This document shows, piece after piece, positions 1 through 12,010 of a DNA stretch of 64,000 nucleotides. The notes under the pieces are model-generated. The model was given only the letters and a program-made list of their open reading frames with translations, had not been told where the DNA came from and made no database searches. Within the stretch, counting starts at the first letter, position 1. Each line of letters begins with the position of its first letter. The position numbers and the translations under genes were made by a program. Source of the DNA: Astrocystis sublimbata (lineage: Eukaryota; Ascomycota; Sordariomycetes; Xylariales; Xylariaceae); NCBI GenBank assembly GCA_022453515.1, contig JAJNNY010000007.1:372001-436000 (forward strand), given 5' to 3'.

Positions 1-138
1 CGGGAGTCCCAATCTACGGCTAACACAGCCCGGCCCTAATGCAGGTGCGAAAACTCATCATCATCTTTTGCGTGCACATGGGTTGATCGTTTGATTGATC
101 ACTTCATCATCGTCATCATAATCATGGCGGTACCTTGC
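1..138. other. Flank downstream of the phosphoribosyltransferase
   Basis: Short AT-balanced stretch beyond the stop codon of the minus-strand phosphoribosyltransferase gene. It presumably holds that gene's 3' untranslated region. I see no ORF, repeat or RNA gene in it. Confidence 0.4.
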
Positions 139-1203
139 TCAGTTATTGGCCGTCTTGTTTTTCTGCTCCGCTGCCAGTCTATCGTGCTCATCGATATCTG
201 TAGCCTCCCAGGGATAGCAGATCCAGATGTCCTTGACGGTTCGTGCAGCGATGTATCGAGACTCGTCTATCGCATCGGCTGGGAGGACGCCCTTCTTCTT
301 CTTGTCCTTGTTCTGGTGCGCGACAAGATGTCAGTTTGCCAATCCAACCCGAGTCATCTGATGCAGGACAGCTTTTCGAAGCCAGAAGCGCATGTCCTGT
401 AACCATAATTCCAAGTTCAATTCTGGGGGAGGGGGGATGGGGGGATGGGGAGGGAAACCAGGCAAGAAGAGCCACTCACATGTAAAACAAAGATGCTGAA
501 TTCTGTTTTCTCGCTCTCTCTCCCCAGCTTCTTGCTCACTTCCTCGACATCCTTCTGGAGCTCCTTGACGGCATACTCTAGAGTCGTTCTTGTGTCGTCC
601 ACCTCGTCAACGATCAGGATCCGCTTGCCCACCAGATTCTCCATGCCTCCCAGACTGGTGAAGTCGAGCCACTGGGTGCGTGTGACCTTGGTGCCGATCT
701 GGTCTACGATGCCGCTGTCGATATCCTCGATAGGCAGCTGCTCGTACAGGGAGAGACCGATGGCCTGGATAGGGATATTGGGGCTGTCGGGCTGCTTGAG
801 GAAGGATCGCAGAATGCGCGCGGGTACATATCCACCGCCGCCGATGGCAATCATCAGCTGCGGTTGCAGCGTCGCAAGCATGCGCAGTGCTGCCTCCTGG
901 CAGAGCTTGTGGACCTGTTGATGCACATAGCGCGTTAACCAACTGCCGTATTTTCATTGCTTTCTCGTCTCGAGAGCCATTGGGTGTATGTTCTCCGGGT
1001 ATGTTTGCGACAGGTCTGGTGTGCAAGCAGTGCATGATTCTGTGCGACTGTGCACGCAAAAGTGCATGTCTGTGTCTGGTCTGGCCGAGCTCGCGGACAT
1101 TGGGGTGGGATGGATGACAGCGTCGCATGTGATGTAAGAGCATAAGAGCGGAATCGGATGGCTGACTTACATCATTATATGTGACATAAACCTTCTCCAC
1201 CAT
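139..1203 (-). CDS. xpt1: Xanthine phosphoribosyltransferase, Xpt1-like
   Basis: Purine-salvage enzyme expected to transfer phosphoribose from PRPP to xanthine in the cytosol. Three exons join in phase: 1203..1171, 914..480 and 312..139, giving 213 aa, close to the roughly 210 aa of the yeast Xpt1 family. Introns have GTAAGT and GTGAGT donors and CAG acceptors. Exon 1 supplies the short start MVEKVYVTYND and exon 2 continues with VHKLCQEAA. The PRPP-binding motif is clear: LIVDEVDDTRTTL near residue 105, the two acidic residues before the TTL loop being the family hallmark. A GGGGYVPARI loop comes earlier and SRYIAARTVKDIWICYPWEA closes the fold in exon 3. An in-frame ATG eight codons upstream (1227) is possible, but 1203 gives the usual length. 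Assignment is by family resemblance; guanine or hypoxanthine use cannot be excluded. Confidence 0.88.
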
Positions 1204-2741
1204 CTTGACGACTGGTTGCGTGTGCAAGTCTGTACGGTCTGTGGATGTATATTGAAAAATTCAAAATTAAATGGGAGACAATCTAAGGTGGGAGGGAGTT
1301 GAAGGAGGTTAGAGCTGTTGGATGACAAAGTCAGATAAGCCAGGTAGTTACTTAAAGGAGGGAAGAGAGGAAAAGGCAGTGACTGGTCAAGGGTCAAGAA
1401 CCAGCGCTAGGTACCTAATTCACTATAGAAGCCTTCCAGATTGGAACTTGGAACCTGGAACACACATGTAGAGTTCGGGAGGAAAATATGTCAGAGTTGA
1501 ACCCTGAATCCCATGAGCCGGAAAAAAAAAAGGTCGAGTCAGACATGCATGCAGCAGCTTCGCAACTTTAGCGTGTTTTGGCGGGGTACAGCTGTGCCCA
1601 TTGGGCCCGTTTGGGCGGGCGCTGCGGGGTCAACCCAGGGAGGCGAGGAGGCTTTTGCTTAGCGTGGCATTTGGGGCGGCGTTCACCGATCTCTGCTACT
1701 GCTGGAGGCCACTCTTGGCTCTGTATGGCGGCCGTTTCCTGGTGGGCTGGAGACATGCAATTTGTGCAGCTTGCAGCTCTGCCAGGGGGACTCGGGGGCA
1801 GACAGCCAATCATGCATACACTACACTTGCCAGAACAGGCAACTCGTTATGGCAGCAGAGAGAAAAAAAAATTAAATTCCGTGGCCAACACAGCGTGAAA
1901 AACCCGTCAGGTATAATCCTTACAAGTTGTAAGTAGTACGGCCTGTCAAAAAGAGGCTCTGATTCCAATTCAATGCATTTTTGCCTGCCTTCATTCAATC
2001 CTCTCTCAGCCAAGTACTACCTTACACAACAATAGGTCGAGTTAAGACAGCCTATAGGCAGCCACTTACACATTCAATACACCTTCCAGTGTATATATCT
2101 GTGACGTCATGATCCTGGCACTTGAGAATGTACGAAGACGTGGATCGATGCCTCCCACTCATTCTCTTTCATTCATTGTATTCATTAGATGTCCACAGGG
2201 GACGGGAGTGAGCTCTCTCTATTTTAACTCCCTCAGAATTGTTACCAAATGCTACCTATCTATACCAAGGGTCGAAAGAGTTACTGCTGTTCGATTCTCC
2301 CTTCCGAAACCTGTCCCACAGTATGAAGTCGTCACATACTGTCACTTTATGGGCTTGATGCTTCACCAACACGGCCAGAACAAGGGCCATGATGCTGCAA
2401 TCGGCTCAGACACTATTTGGCCAGCGCAGCGCAATTGTCCAGGCAAAGTTGCCATATAAGAAAACTCTGCATACAATCAGGAGAATTCTAGCGTCTGCAC
2501 ACATCTACATACTTTTCGAACAACAGCATATCATGTATGATGCCGTTTTTGAAGGAAATGGTGGCTCAAGAGTCTAGGAAGACAATTCATGGCCATCAAA
2601 CCAAAAAATCATGAGGAAAATCATTCGCCAGTTGTTGCACTGAGAGCGGGTTAATGATGTTTCCTTGTAGAATGATTCGGCTCGTGTATAATTCAGTGTG
2701 GCACATCCTGCTTGGTTGTTTGCCTTGTCCAAAAAAGCTAA
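1204..2741. other. Intergenic region, no gene seen
   Basis: About 1.5 kb between the start of the phosphoribosyltransferase gene and the 3' end of the transcription factor gene. The first 200 bases should contain the phosphoribosyltransferase promoter. Short overlapping ORFs between 1570 and 2580 have no recognisable domain, no good splice partners and no coding-like composition. I see no inverted or tandem repeat of note. Confidence 0.4.
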
Positions 2742-5700
2742 CTATCGCATGAAATCTAAGAACCCACCACCGAAGAATCCTTCCATGCTAGGAAACATCG
2801 TATCAAGATCAAAGGGAGGCAGCGTGTCATTCGCACCGTCAGAATGCCCTGTTGACGCGAGCATGTCGACAGATCGGTAATTATTAGCGTGTTCAGTTCC
2901 CGAATGGTCCAGCGAGTCAGCCTGGCAATGTTGAGACGCGCCACGCTCGTCGTCATATACCCGAGAAGTCTGACCCGTCAGATCCGTCTCGGCCCGTAAG
3001 TTAGGGGATGTCGGAGAATTGATTCTCGTCTCGACCTTTCGTATCGCTAGAGTCCCATACTTATATGACCATGCCTTTCCAGGCGATGTCCGAACCCAGC
3101 GATCCAGGCGCATGACTACGGCCGTCAAAGTCAGTAATTGTAATTCAGAGTAAAGATTCATGGATTTTCGGGTGTCTTGGGAGCATGGATATTCGTTGGA
3201 GTAATGTGTGTTTGACAGGAGGGCAAACAAGCTTGGTTAGGAACTACATACTGAGACGTAGGACAACGTCATTGGGGATATGCGACTGGGAGACGTCATA
3301 GTGGGCAAGCACGAGGGCACAGTATCCGAGACACACTAGAAGGTTTAGTATCAAGGTTCCTGAATCTGTATTCATACTTATGTAACCAGAGCATAATACA
3401 GAGGAGTTGAATGGCTCGGAGACCACTCACAACATGTACACGTTGGTGCGGTATCTCTCAATATCGAGGGCATTTCGAGAAACGTTTCTAGAATGATCTT
3501 TGCATAGTTGCAAACATTTACACGGAGGATATCGGCCGGAGTATTATCGCTTCTGGGATCTGACGGTAATTGTAGTGTCTCCTCTCTGGCGCCACCCGAA
3601 TCGCTTGAGTTTATACCTCGGTGGTCAAATGAAACTGGGCTATTGTCGTTCATCACGTTGCCTGTGACAGGATTGCTATCAGTAGACAGGAGCGAGGTAG
3701 ACCCTGGTGCGTCTCCGGTTTTCCCAAGAGCTCGAACGGCTAGTATCAGACAGGCCGCGTTGTAGCCAATTCGCAGCATCGCAGACGTCGGTAGTGCTAC
3801 GTATTACGATGTCAAAACGGGCTGATATATAAGGTACGCATTCAACAAACCTAGGAGGTGGTTCCACCTCTGCTTCCACGTTCGAAACTCTTCACACTCA
3901 CGTCCATCGCTCGGATATGATTCTTGCAGCAGCTTCTCGTGTAAGACTGAGAACAACATGATCTCGGCTACGAGCATCCCATCTTGCATGGTAGCTTGGT
4001 AGAAGCTGAGCACTAAATAAGCAAGGGTCAGCTGCTGGTACTGGTCACATGCAACATCCATGCGGTCTTCAGTAATGTGTATGTCTGATACAACACATAT
4101 CCGACTGCTAGACGGATTGGAAACCCGGCCGATCTGGAACAAATCACATTCCCAGGAATACTTACAAACGTTGCACTGGTTTATATGAGAGCCTTTAGGG
4201 ATGGTAGATGGTCGACCGGTAGTTGCGGCCCACCTAGGTATCCTTTAGCATCTAACGTTATCCTGCCTAATATTGGAAAAAGAATATGCATACTGGAGAT
4301 GATGAAGACATATCGTCGACCACAGGTGCATTGCCTGGTGATCTCCAACCGTCGAGTTCCCATTTTTCAATCGGTCGACGATCTGGGTGAAATATATGCT
4401 CAGCATCGCTTGCTTTGCACAGTAACCAGTCAATAGCCAACTATCGATGTATTCGACGCCTTGCTGCGTGGAATTAGTAAATGCTCAGCAAAGTTCACTG
4501 TTTGGCGGATGAACGGCTTACGCTGCTTGGGGTGTTGGCATTGTTGCTCATGATAAACATGGCGTTGAGGTCATCCAGGTCCAAGGGGCTGCACAAGACT
4601 GCTTGGCCTAGGGTAACGCGCACTTGTTCGTATACCTGGCGATGCAAGGGCGTTCCACAGATATCATCGCGATAGACGACACCGATCAGACAGCAGACGC
4701 TATGCAGGAAGGCCGACAGTTGTCGCGCGTCACCATAGTGCCTCAGCTCCTCATGGCTACGCACAAGCAGTGTATGACCTTGGTGTTTGATGAACCTGCA
4801 TGCCAACAAAGGGGTGAGTTCATCGGGATTAACAATTGAAGTTTCGAGATGAGGAAACAAGCTTACAGTTCTATCAACTCACTCGCGCTTTGTTCGTCAA
4901 GCAACTGCAACTGTACGAGATCAGGATCTCCACTGACCACTCTGCGGTAGCCCAAGGTCACATGCTGACTGATCTCTCTCATCACTACAATTGGCGCAGA
5001 CTTCGACCCCCTATCAACTGGGTTCAGAAGATACTCGGGATCGGAGATGTCTTGACTTGCCGCTAAGTCTGCATTGGCCCGAGATGAACGGCTAGAGCCC
5101 TGGCTTTCGGGCCCTAATGCTTGAATCATGGTCTTGATCTCTTGCAGCGTATTTTCGTGGCGCTGTAGTCTAGGATTTGATGGTCAGTGTCATTATCCAA
5201 CTGCAGAGGCTCCAAGGGTCGACAAGGTAGAATAGCGCCAAGAGGTCTTCATTGCACCCGTACCTCTCTTCAACGCTCGGACGGTACGTCTCTGCAGAGC
5301 TTGATTGTGGCGACGTCTCATTTTGGCCCCGTAGAGAGCATGCAATTCTACACAAGGCGTCAGCTTGTCCCGCGTTTTCCTCTAGGGGTTTTTGACCGGG
5401 TATGTGCTGTGAATAGGAGTTGACACTCACCTGAGGGTTTGACAGCGGTGACATCCATGCGCTCCAGGGTCGTATTCGCATCTGCACTTCAGTCTTTGGC
5501 ACGACAAGCACGAGAAAGCCCGCCGCCGCCGCTTTGGTGCCGGTATGGCCGAGTCTCGGCTGGCATTACCATCATATCCGTCGTACCCTTCGGGGGAGTT
5601 TTGCCTTGCTGCCCTCTTGGGCTTTCTGGGCCGGTCTGGACTCGGACCCCTAGATCCGGAATTGGGGAGGGCCTCGGGGCTTTTCGGCCGTGGCGTTGGG

Positions 5701-5825
5701 CGGTCCATAAGCTTGCGGGTGCCACACTGGCTCCTCTCCTGAATTGCTTGACAGATGAGGTTATTCAGGTCAACAACCGGCGGAAATCGTTGGTGTTTGG
5801 GTTTGAGCCCCACGTCTGCTTCCAT
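2742..5825 (-). CDS. Zn(II)2Cys6 transcription factor with fungal MHR domain
   Basis: Nuclear DNA-binding regulator. Nine exons join with consistent phase: 5825..5431, 5347..5264, 5169..4867, 4795..4522, 4463..4294, 4233..3851, 3796..3431, 3365..3252, 3175..2742, giving 840 aa. The zinc cluster follows a basic stretch (KRRRR) and has cysteines 106, 109, 116, 125, 128 and 135 in the spacing C-x2-C-x6-C-x8-C-x2-C-x6-C; the last cysteine is brought in by exon 2. A short coiled coil follows (LQRHENTLQEIKTM). The middle homology region is recognisable in CAKQAMLSIYF and, across the exon 5/6 junction, WAATTGRPSTIPKGSHI near residue 410. The tail is acidic and ends FFGGGFLDFMR. An in-frame ATG at 5921 would add 32 residues. 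It is transcribed divergently from the DNA methyltransferase. Leu3/War1-like layout; target genes cannot be inferred. Confidence 0.85.
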
Positions 5826-6831
5826 TCCGCCTAGCTGCACCCACAAATCAACTTCTGCCAAGGAAAGCAGCCGCCGGTTATCGGCGGCTCTATTGTCACT
5901 AATACTATCTATGTCATGCAAACTGCGAGCCGTCGATGTGATTAATGCGGATTCCGTAACTGTGTGTAGTCGACATATCCCCTCACATGGGAGCCTGAGA
6001 TTGGAGCTAATTGATCAGAATCATAAACTTGTCACCCAGGATGCTAGGGGCCTAAGAGACTGGTCCAACCCATATTACTCTAGTTAGTTCCATGTTAGAA
6101 GTGTCATATGGATACATGCATGGCCCTGGCTTCGAGAAGAGAGACAGTCTAGATAGGCCAAAGGGCCATTGAACAAGAGCCTCTTCACTATTAATACGAT
6201 TGGTGAATTCATTCAAACGTCCACACCTACGAATATAATGGCCACAGTTGTCGCAAACACACGATTCAGAATTTCAGCCAGCAACAGAAATGCCCCCCCC
6301 TCAAATTAACAATGGCTTCTGTGTTGTTGATCAATCAGCTGTCAATGTGCTCTTTGTAATGTCCTTGTGTGCTGTTATCTGTGTTCAGGTGCCGATACTG
6401 TCTTTCCACTTGCAAGCTGGTTCTTTAGGCGGATAACTATCACATCATGCTTTCAGGATACTACTTCTTAAACAAGACTTTTCTTCTAGAGGTTTCCGTG
6501 GTCCCGGATATTTATGTATTGCAGTAAACTATGAAAAATCAGCCTCTTCCAGATGTTACATCCCATAATTCATCATCCTCGTGGCTTTCTGTCGCAATCA
6601 GCAACAGTCTTCTATCTACTCCATCGTTTACGTCGCTTTAGAAAAGTTCCTCACCAAGAACTGCTACATACAGCTACTTGACATACAGCCACAAGATAGG
6701 CGTGAACCGCATTGTCGTTTTCTAAAGTGCAGAGTAATATGCTCTCAAGCTGGCGACATACTTTACACTACTTGAAAGGCTATCACTATTGGTCTATCTG
6801 AACTGCTGGGCTGCGACTACAATACTGTACG
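5826..6831. promoter_or_regulatory. Shared divergent promoter region, regulator and methyltransferase
   Basis: About 1 kb separates the start codons of the minus-strand Zn2Cys6 regulator and the plus-strand DNA methyltransferase, so both promoters must lie here. I see no clear TATA box or inverted CGG pair that would name an operator. No other ORF is convincing. Confidence 0.4.
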
Positions 6832-9027
6832 ATGGAAGTCAACTGCAATCGAGAAGACTTTGCGCTTGACAACGTTGCAGATGTCGAGTATGGTCAAATT
6901 GGAGACAGATTGATTGACGTTGAGACGCGCATAGAGAGATACAGACAATCGTCCACTGACCCATCGATAAGCATTGCTGACAGAGCGCAATCCGAAGAAG
7001 AAGATGGGGTTCTCATCGACATCTCAGACGACGATAATCTTACGCAGCAGCGACCTGAAGACCAGGCTTCCAGCGACTTATCGGAATTATGTGAATTAAT
7101 GAGGCGCTATGTGTGGAACAACATCGTGCTTGAACCAGGTTGCACTGTTGAAATTCGACCCTTAGTGCAGCGCCGATTCTTCAAAGCTTCCTTCCTCCGC
7201 ATCAAACACATAGTCAGAAGAACCAACGGTATCTATCTAGGAGGTATTGCTTTGACGCGACTGAAGCATCTCGCTGGAATTCTTCCCCGCCACCGAAATG
7301 AAGTAGCTTTGATTCTTCATGTGCACAACAGTTGCGACTCTGACGACGAGATTCAAGGAGCCATAGAGGTACCCGTTACCGATGTCATCAAGATTCGGAA
7401 TTGTCATTTTACGAATGCGGATTATCCCTTGCATCGGGCCAACACCGGCGTGTACAGAACCACTACCGAGACTGACCAGCAGGGCGTCCTGATGTGTCGC
7501 TGGAGGTACATTTTCAGATACAAGGATGCTGCCACTCGCACAAAACAGATACACCAAGAGGAGAATAAGTACAATTTCACGGAAAGAGTTGTCGAACATG
7601 TCAATGCCAAACATTTGACTAGAAGAAGATTCCAGGTGCCAGAGGTCAACCGCTTCAATCTTTGGAGAGGGGGAAAAACACGTGGTGGCGAGTATGATCC
7701 GAGCAACGGAAGCGGTCGGATTGCGCCCGTCATACCATTGGATTCCGAAGAAGAGTCTGAGCTGATATTCATTGCGAAGAGTATTGGTCAACGTTACACG
7801 TTTGGAGACATGTTTTGCGGAGCAGGAGGTGCATCTTGCGGAGCAGATAAAGCTGGCTTTCACATCAAGATTTCTTGTGATCACAACAAGGATGCTTGCG
7901 AAACTTTTCGTGCGGCATTTCCGAAAGCTGATTTATACGAACAAGATGTCTTCGAGTTCATTCGCAGGGACGACGTGAATATGCGAGTAGATGTTCTGCA
8001 CCTCTCTCCTCCTTGTCAGTTTTGGTCACCCGCACACACAACCGTTGGTGTGAATGATGATCGAAATATTGCCGCTCTCTCATCTTGTCGCGAGCTGATC
8101 AAGAAACTTCGGCCTCGCTTGGTTACCCTCGAACAAACCTTTGGTATCTTACACCAAAATTTTGAAGCCTACTTCAATGCCCTAGTTTGCGGCTTCTCAA
8201 TGAATAATTATTCAGTGAGATGGAAAATCGTTGATTTCCGTGATTGGGGTTTGCCGGCGGCTCGTCAACGACTCATCATGATTGGCTCCTGTGCCGGGGA
8301 GGATCTCCCGCCTTTCCCTACATCTACTCACGCAGAGGTTGGCACCAACCAGGAGGAAAAGAAGCCGTGGAACACGGTCAAAAAGATGCTGTTAAAAATC
8401 CCCCACTATGCTGAGTCGTACGACAGTATGCACCAGCCAGTCTACGTGCCGGGGGTGTATTACTCTGAAGGCTGGGACGCGAATCAAACCCTCAGGCGCT
8501 GCATCACAACGAATGGGGGCTATGGTAATCATCACCCAGACGGGAGAAGAAACTTTACCCTGCGGGAGTATGCAACATTACAAACGTTCCCGGTCGAGTG
8601 GCCATTTGGGAAGATCGATAGGAAAAGGCAAATTGGCAACGCATTCCCGCCACTGGTAGCTAAAGCACTATACACACATCTACGCAAGTGGCTCGAGAAG
8701 CAGGACCGTGTATACACCATCGAGAACGAGCTTATAGATGAAGATGACCCAGACATCGAGATCTATGATCTTGATGCCTATCCTAACCCCACCAGCGGAC
8801 CTAATGGTTATCCCGCAGGTGTCTGGCCGTCACCGCCGACAAATTCCAGCTATCAGGGAACTATTTACCCAGACTCTATGGATCTTACTATTGACATGGT
8901 TGGCTTTCCTTTGGTTCCATGCATCGACGCAAATCAACGCCCTCGTCGACGACGCCAGCCGCCGATTGTGCTGTCTGACAGCCAGAGGTCCAGCGAGACA
9001 GGCGACATTGATCTTACAATGGACTAG
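6832..9027 (+). CDS. rid: RID/Masc1-type cytosine-5 DNA methyltransferase
   Basis: Single-exon 731 aa protein. The family (Neurospora RID, Ascobolus Masc1, Aspergillus DmtA) is required for repeat-induced point mutation (RIP) or methylation induced premeiotically in the sexual cycle. An acidic N-terminal stretch precedes a BAH-like region (about residues 95-250, starting LEPGCTVEIRPL). The catalytic domain has motif I FGDMFCGAGGAS (324-335), motif IV SPPCQFWSPAHT with catalytic Cys395, motif VI EQT at 434-436 where ordinary methyltransferases have ENV, motif VIII ARQRLIMIG, and motif X GNAFPP (602-607). EQT in place of ENV and the WSPAHT extension are marks of the RID clade. The C-terminus is acidic, DLTMD. 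All motifs seem intact, so the gene looks functional. A zinc-cluster regulator is its divergent neighbour. Confidence 0.92.
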   Translation: MEVNCNREDFALDNVADVEYGQIGDRLIDVETRIERYRQSSTDPSISIADRAQSEEEDGVLIDISDDDNLTQQRPEDQASSDLSELCELMRRYVWNNIVLEPGCTVEIRPLVQRRFFKASFLRIKHIVRRTNGIYLGGIALTRLKHLAGILPRHRNEVALILHVHNSCDSDDEIQGAIEVPVTDVIKIRNCHFTNADYPLHRANTGVYRTTTETDQQGVLMCRWRYIFRYKDAATRTKQIHQEENKYNFTERVVEHVNAKHLTRRRFQVPEVNRFNLWRGGKTRGGEYDPSNGSGRIAPVIPLDSEEESELIFIAKSIGQRYTFGDMFCGAGGASCGADKAGFHIKISCDHNKDACETFRAAFPKADLYEQDVFEFIRRDDVNMRVDVLHLSPPCQFWSPAHTTVGVNDDRNIAALSSCRELIKKLRPRLVTLEQTFGILHQNFEAYFNALVCGFSMNNYSVRWKIVDFRDWGLPAARQRLIMIGSCAGEDLPPFPTSTHAEVGTNQEEKKPWNTVKKMLLKIPHYAESYDSMHQPVYVPGVYYSEGWDANQTLRRCITTNGGYGNHHPDGRRNFTLREYATLQTFPVEWPFGKIDRKRQIGNAFPPLVAKALYTHLRKWLEKQDRVYTIENELIDEDDPDIEIYDLDAYPNPTSGPNGYPAGVWPSPPTNSSYQGTIYPDSMDLTIDMVGFPLVPCIDANQRPRRRRQPPIVLSDSQRSSETGDIDLTMD

Positions 9028-12010
9028 AACTGGTCAGAAAGATTGGCTTACTGGCTAGTACTCCGTAGTAATCACAGATTCACGATTCCCCTGTGAAATC
9101 GTTCCAATGTCTGTCAACGATCATGCGATGAAGCGCTTAAAAGAATGATGAATTAAAGGTAGATGACGTATTCAGATTCCTGCATTGTATTTTGTCCCGT
9201 GCGGTCATCTTGTAAGATTACTTCGACTACACATAGCCTCAAGCTGTGCAGCTCTGCCTCCATCTCGATTTCAAGGACGTTCAACTTTAATTACCGATAG
9301 ATACCCGGCCGAGTCGGCCATTGTAAGCGAAGCCGTCTGCTGCAACGCTGTGTCGCATTGAAGGGTACCAACCGTCTGGCTGCCCGATTCTCCCCACTGG
9401 AGTAGGTCAGACTGGGGTAGGCCGATTGTCCTTGGGATTTTGTCTGTCACTCTCGTCATGGCTTAGGTGGATCAATGAACCATGTTGTTCTCCTGCACAG
9501 GAAATGAGCTGTACCAGAAAGTGAGCGCTACCCGAGAACGAGATCAATGGTAACAAGGGTTAAAGGTTTTCTGAGCACACCAGAGCACACTCATGCGTCA
9601 ATTTTCTCGATAATACATTGTTGGATTTTGTAAACGACTGGACTCGTACGGTCGGTCTCCGGCTCACACCATTCCTTGACGGCTGGTGTTCCGGTGGAAT
9701 GGATGTTCGAATGTACCAAATGAAAACTACCAGAGGTAGTAAATTTTAATCGAATGATTGGGACCAAATGGTAGTGGTGTTCTTCTATCTATCAGTAATA
9801 TCGGCGTGTTGACGTCGTCATGTGGTGCTGGTAAAATGGCCAAGTCGACCGGATCGAGAACACGGGGCATAATTATACTGCATTCTAGAGATCGATACAA
9901 AGGGGGCTGTTGATAACCTTGTAGTTTCTATGACGCATGTTTTCGGCAGCGTTGGTGTGGCACGTTTATGTGAACGACGCATGGGCCTTACTGCTGCTCA
10001 TGGGCGCCATGTAGGATATATTGACAATCCTCACTTACGAGGGTACCCGGCGTGCCGCGTTAGTGGCACTTCATTAGAGGATTCTATCGTTGACTCTTGA
10101 GACTTCGACGGTATTGTGAGCAATTGGACGGTGTTGGAAAACACAGGCTCTACCAGCTGCGAATCCACATTCAGTGATATTGTATTTGGTCTTCGCTATT
10201 TCCGTTCAACCACCCAGGTGTACCAGCCAGGTCGGCCGACGATTGGTAGGTACTTGTTTGGATCTTATTGTCAGCTCTATGATGGTGGCTACAGTTTTCA
10301 TGGAACGATCTAGTTCTTTTGAAGACATTTTTTTATGCATCTGACTTGCAGAGCGAACCCATATTTCTAAGCAACTTCGCGAAGGACCATGCGAACAGTC
10401 CTCAACGGTTCTTGACGGTTAAAAAGGACACACTCCCACAGGCGGAAGAGCATGCGAGTAGGGATGATCTTCATCTTATTGAGCCACAGCGTTGAAAACA
10501 TGGTTTGGGCCCCCAGGCAAGCGAGGCAGGTCAGGGGCCCAAGCCCGGGCTCCAAGGGTAACCCCAGACACGCCCATGTGAGACTAGGCACCGACGGTAT
10601 GGTGCTACTCGCTAGATACACCACGGTATTGTAGCCCTCAGCGAGATGATTTATGATAGAAATGTGGCGGATTTCCAAATGCACCTATTATGCGGTGTAA
10701 AAAGGAAGATGGTCCTACGCGACCCCAACCTGAGACGAGAACAGCGACCATCCAATATTTTTATCGCAGGGTAAGTCGGCGACCTTTCCATTAACATATG
10801 CTCGCTCGGTAGCTAGTGTACTTTGGCAGCTTGGCTAGGTGAGTGGGTAATCTGTGTGCTGGTTTAGCGGAAAGGTGCCGGGATGCATACCGGCAGGCTC
10901 CCGGAACCACTAAGCTGAATTCCACAGCCAGAGTGGGATCATTTCAACCACGCGTATTATTGATGTGTTGTTGTTGTTGCATTGAAAACGACCGTCATTG
11001 AGATACAGTTGGACGGTTGTGGCACGCCATATGCATTGTTTTTGTGGTCATACTTTGATATATTGATAAATCAATTTGAGAAGCTGTTCTGCTGATGCGA
11101 CATCAATTACCTACCTCGCTAACGATGATGGGTGAAGTTTGAAATGGTGGGATACTCGCTGTGAATATTATCACTATTTTCTAGAGCATACTGTAGTCAC
11201 TTTAGAGAAAGTCTCAAATGAGTCTTATACGGGAGCATTCATTTTGTCCCGTACAGCGGAGCTTGAGCGGTGTCGTGACCTTCATAATGAAGGCTCGTAG
11301 GAAAAATTCCTCACTACGTTTGGATACTTGGTGGCTGGTTCCGGCTCGAGGCTCTACTTTTTTGCTCCTACGGATCAGTAGCTCGAAGAGTACCTAATGT
11401 AGGCGATCCGACATCCTTTGAATTGGATGGAGCCCATTCTAGAACTCTCAAGTGAGGGCTTCGGTTACGACGAGTGTGCTAGATCTGCCGGAATATGGCG
11501 TGAACTGGTGCAGCAAGGGTTCAAAAAACGAGCAGTGTAAATTGTCGCATTACTTTGATGAGTTGGAAAAGGAGACTTAATCGCTCTCGTGAAAGGAGGT
11601 GCCGCAAGTGGTATTCGCTCCAATCAGCGAGTACATATCGTGTCTATGTATAATACAACAGGGGCAAGGTTTCGCGGGTTGACCATTGGATCGACCGGCC
11701 CCGCTACCAATCGTTGATCCGAATACCAGGCATTGTAATGCTCCGTCGCGAGATGCAATTTAGGCATACCGCCAGTTTTTTATGGGCTGCTTGATCAAAC
11801 GCATGGTGCCATACAACGCAATGTGAAGTGTTCAAATAGAGGCCTGCCCGGTCTCACTTGGACCATTCTACCTCCTCATCATCGTGCTCACTCGCGGTAG
11901 TCACTCGTTTCAGTGCTTTAAGCATCACCACACTCTTTAATTTGGATTAAGTGATACGTCGCTTATCCAGTCCATTCTTTAAGTAATCCTGAGTTCGATC
12001 ACCAAAAACT
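9028..12010. other. Gene-free 3-kb stretch
   Basis: No ORF longer than about 100 codons and no recognisable domain on either strand. Composition changes between short GC-rich patches (10500-10580, rich in GGGCCC and CCCGGG) and AT-richer DNA. That would fit a decayed transposon, but I found no terminal repeats or translated transposase or reverse-transcriptase fragments. The last 200 bases should contain the promoter of the wall-protein gene. Confidence 0.35.

Noticed and set aside
607..1227. 206-codon ORF on the minus strand across the phosphoribosyltransferase gene
   Set aside because: It is a frame-shifted shadow that runs through intron 1; only its first 11 codons after residue 8 belong to the real exon 1.
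4133..4170. Possible 36-bp intron in exon 6 of the zinc-cluster regulator
   Set aside because: The stretch reads through in frame and continues the MHR-like sequence; 36 bp is shorter than usual for an intron.
7237..7884. 215-codon minus-strand ORF inside the methyltransferase gene
   Set aside because: Antisense shadow of a long, well-supported gene; no motif.
10855..10920. tRNA-like folded segment near the GCTGGTTTAGC word
   Set aside because: No T-loop GTTCRA consensus in the right place and no acceptor-stem pairing.
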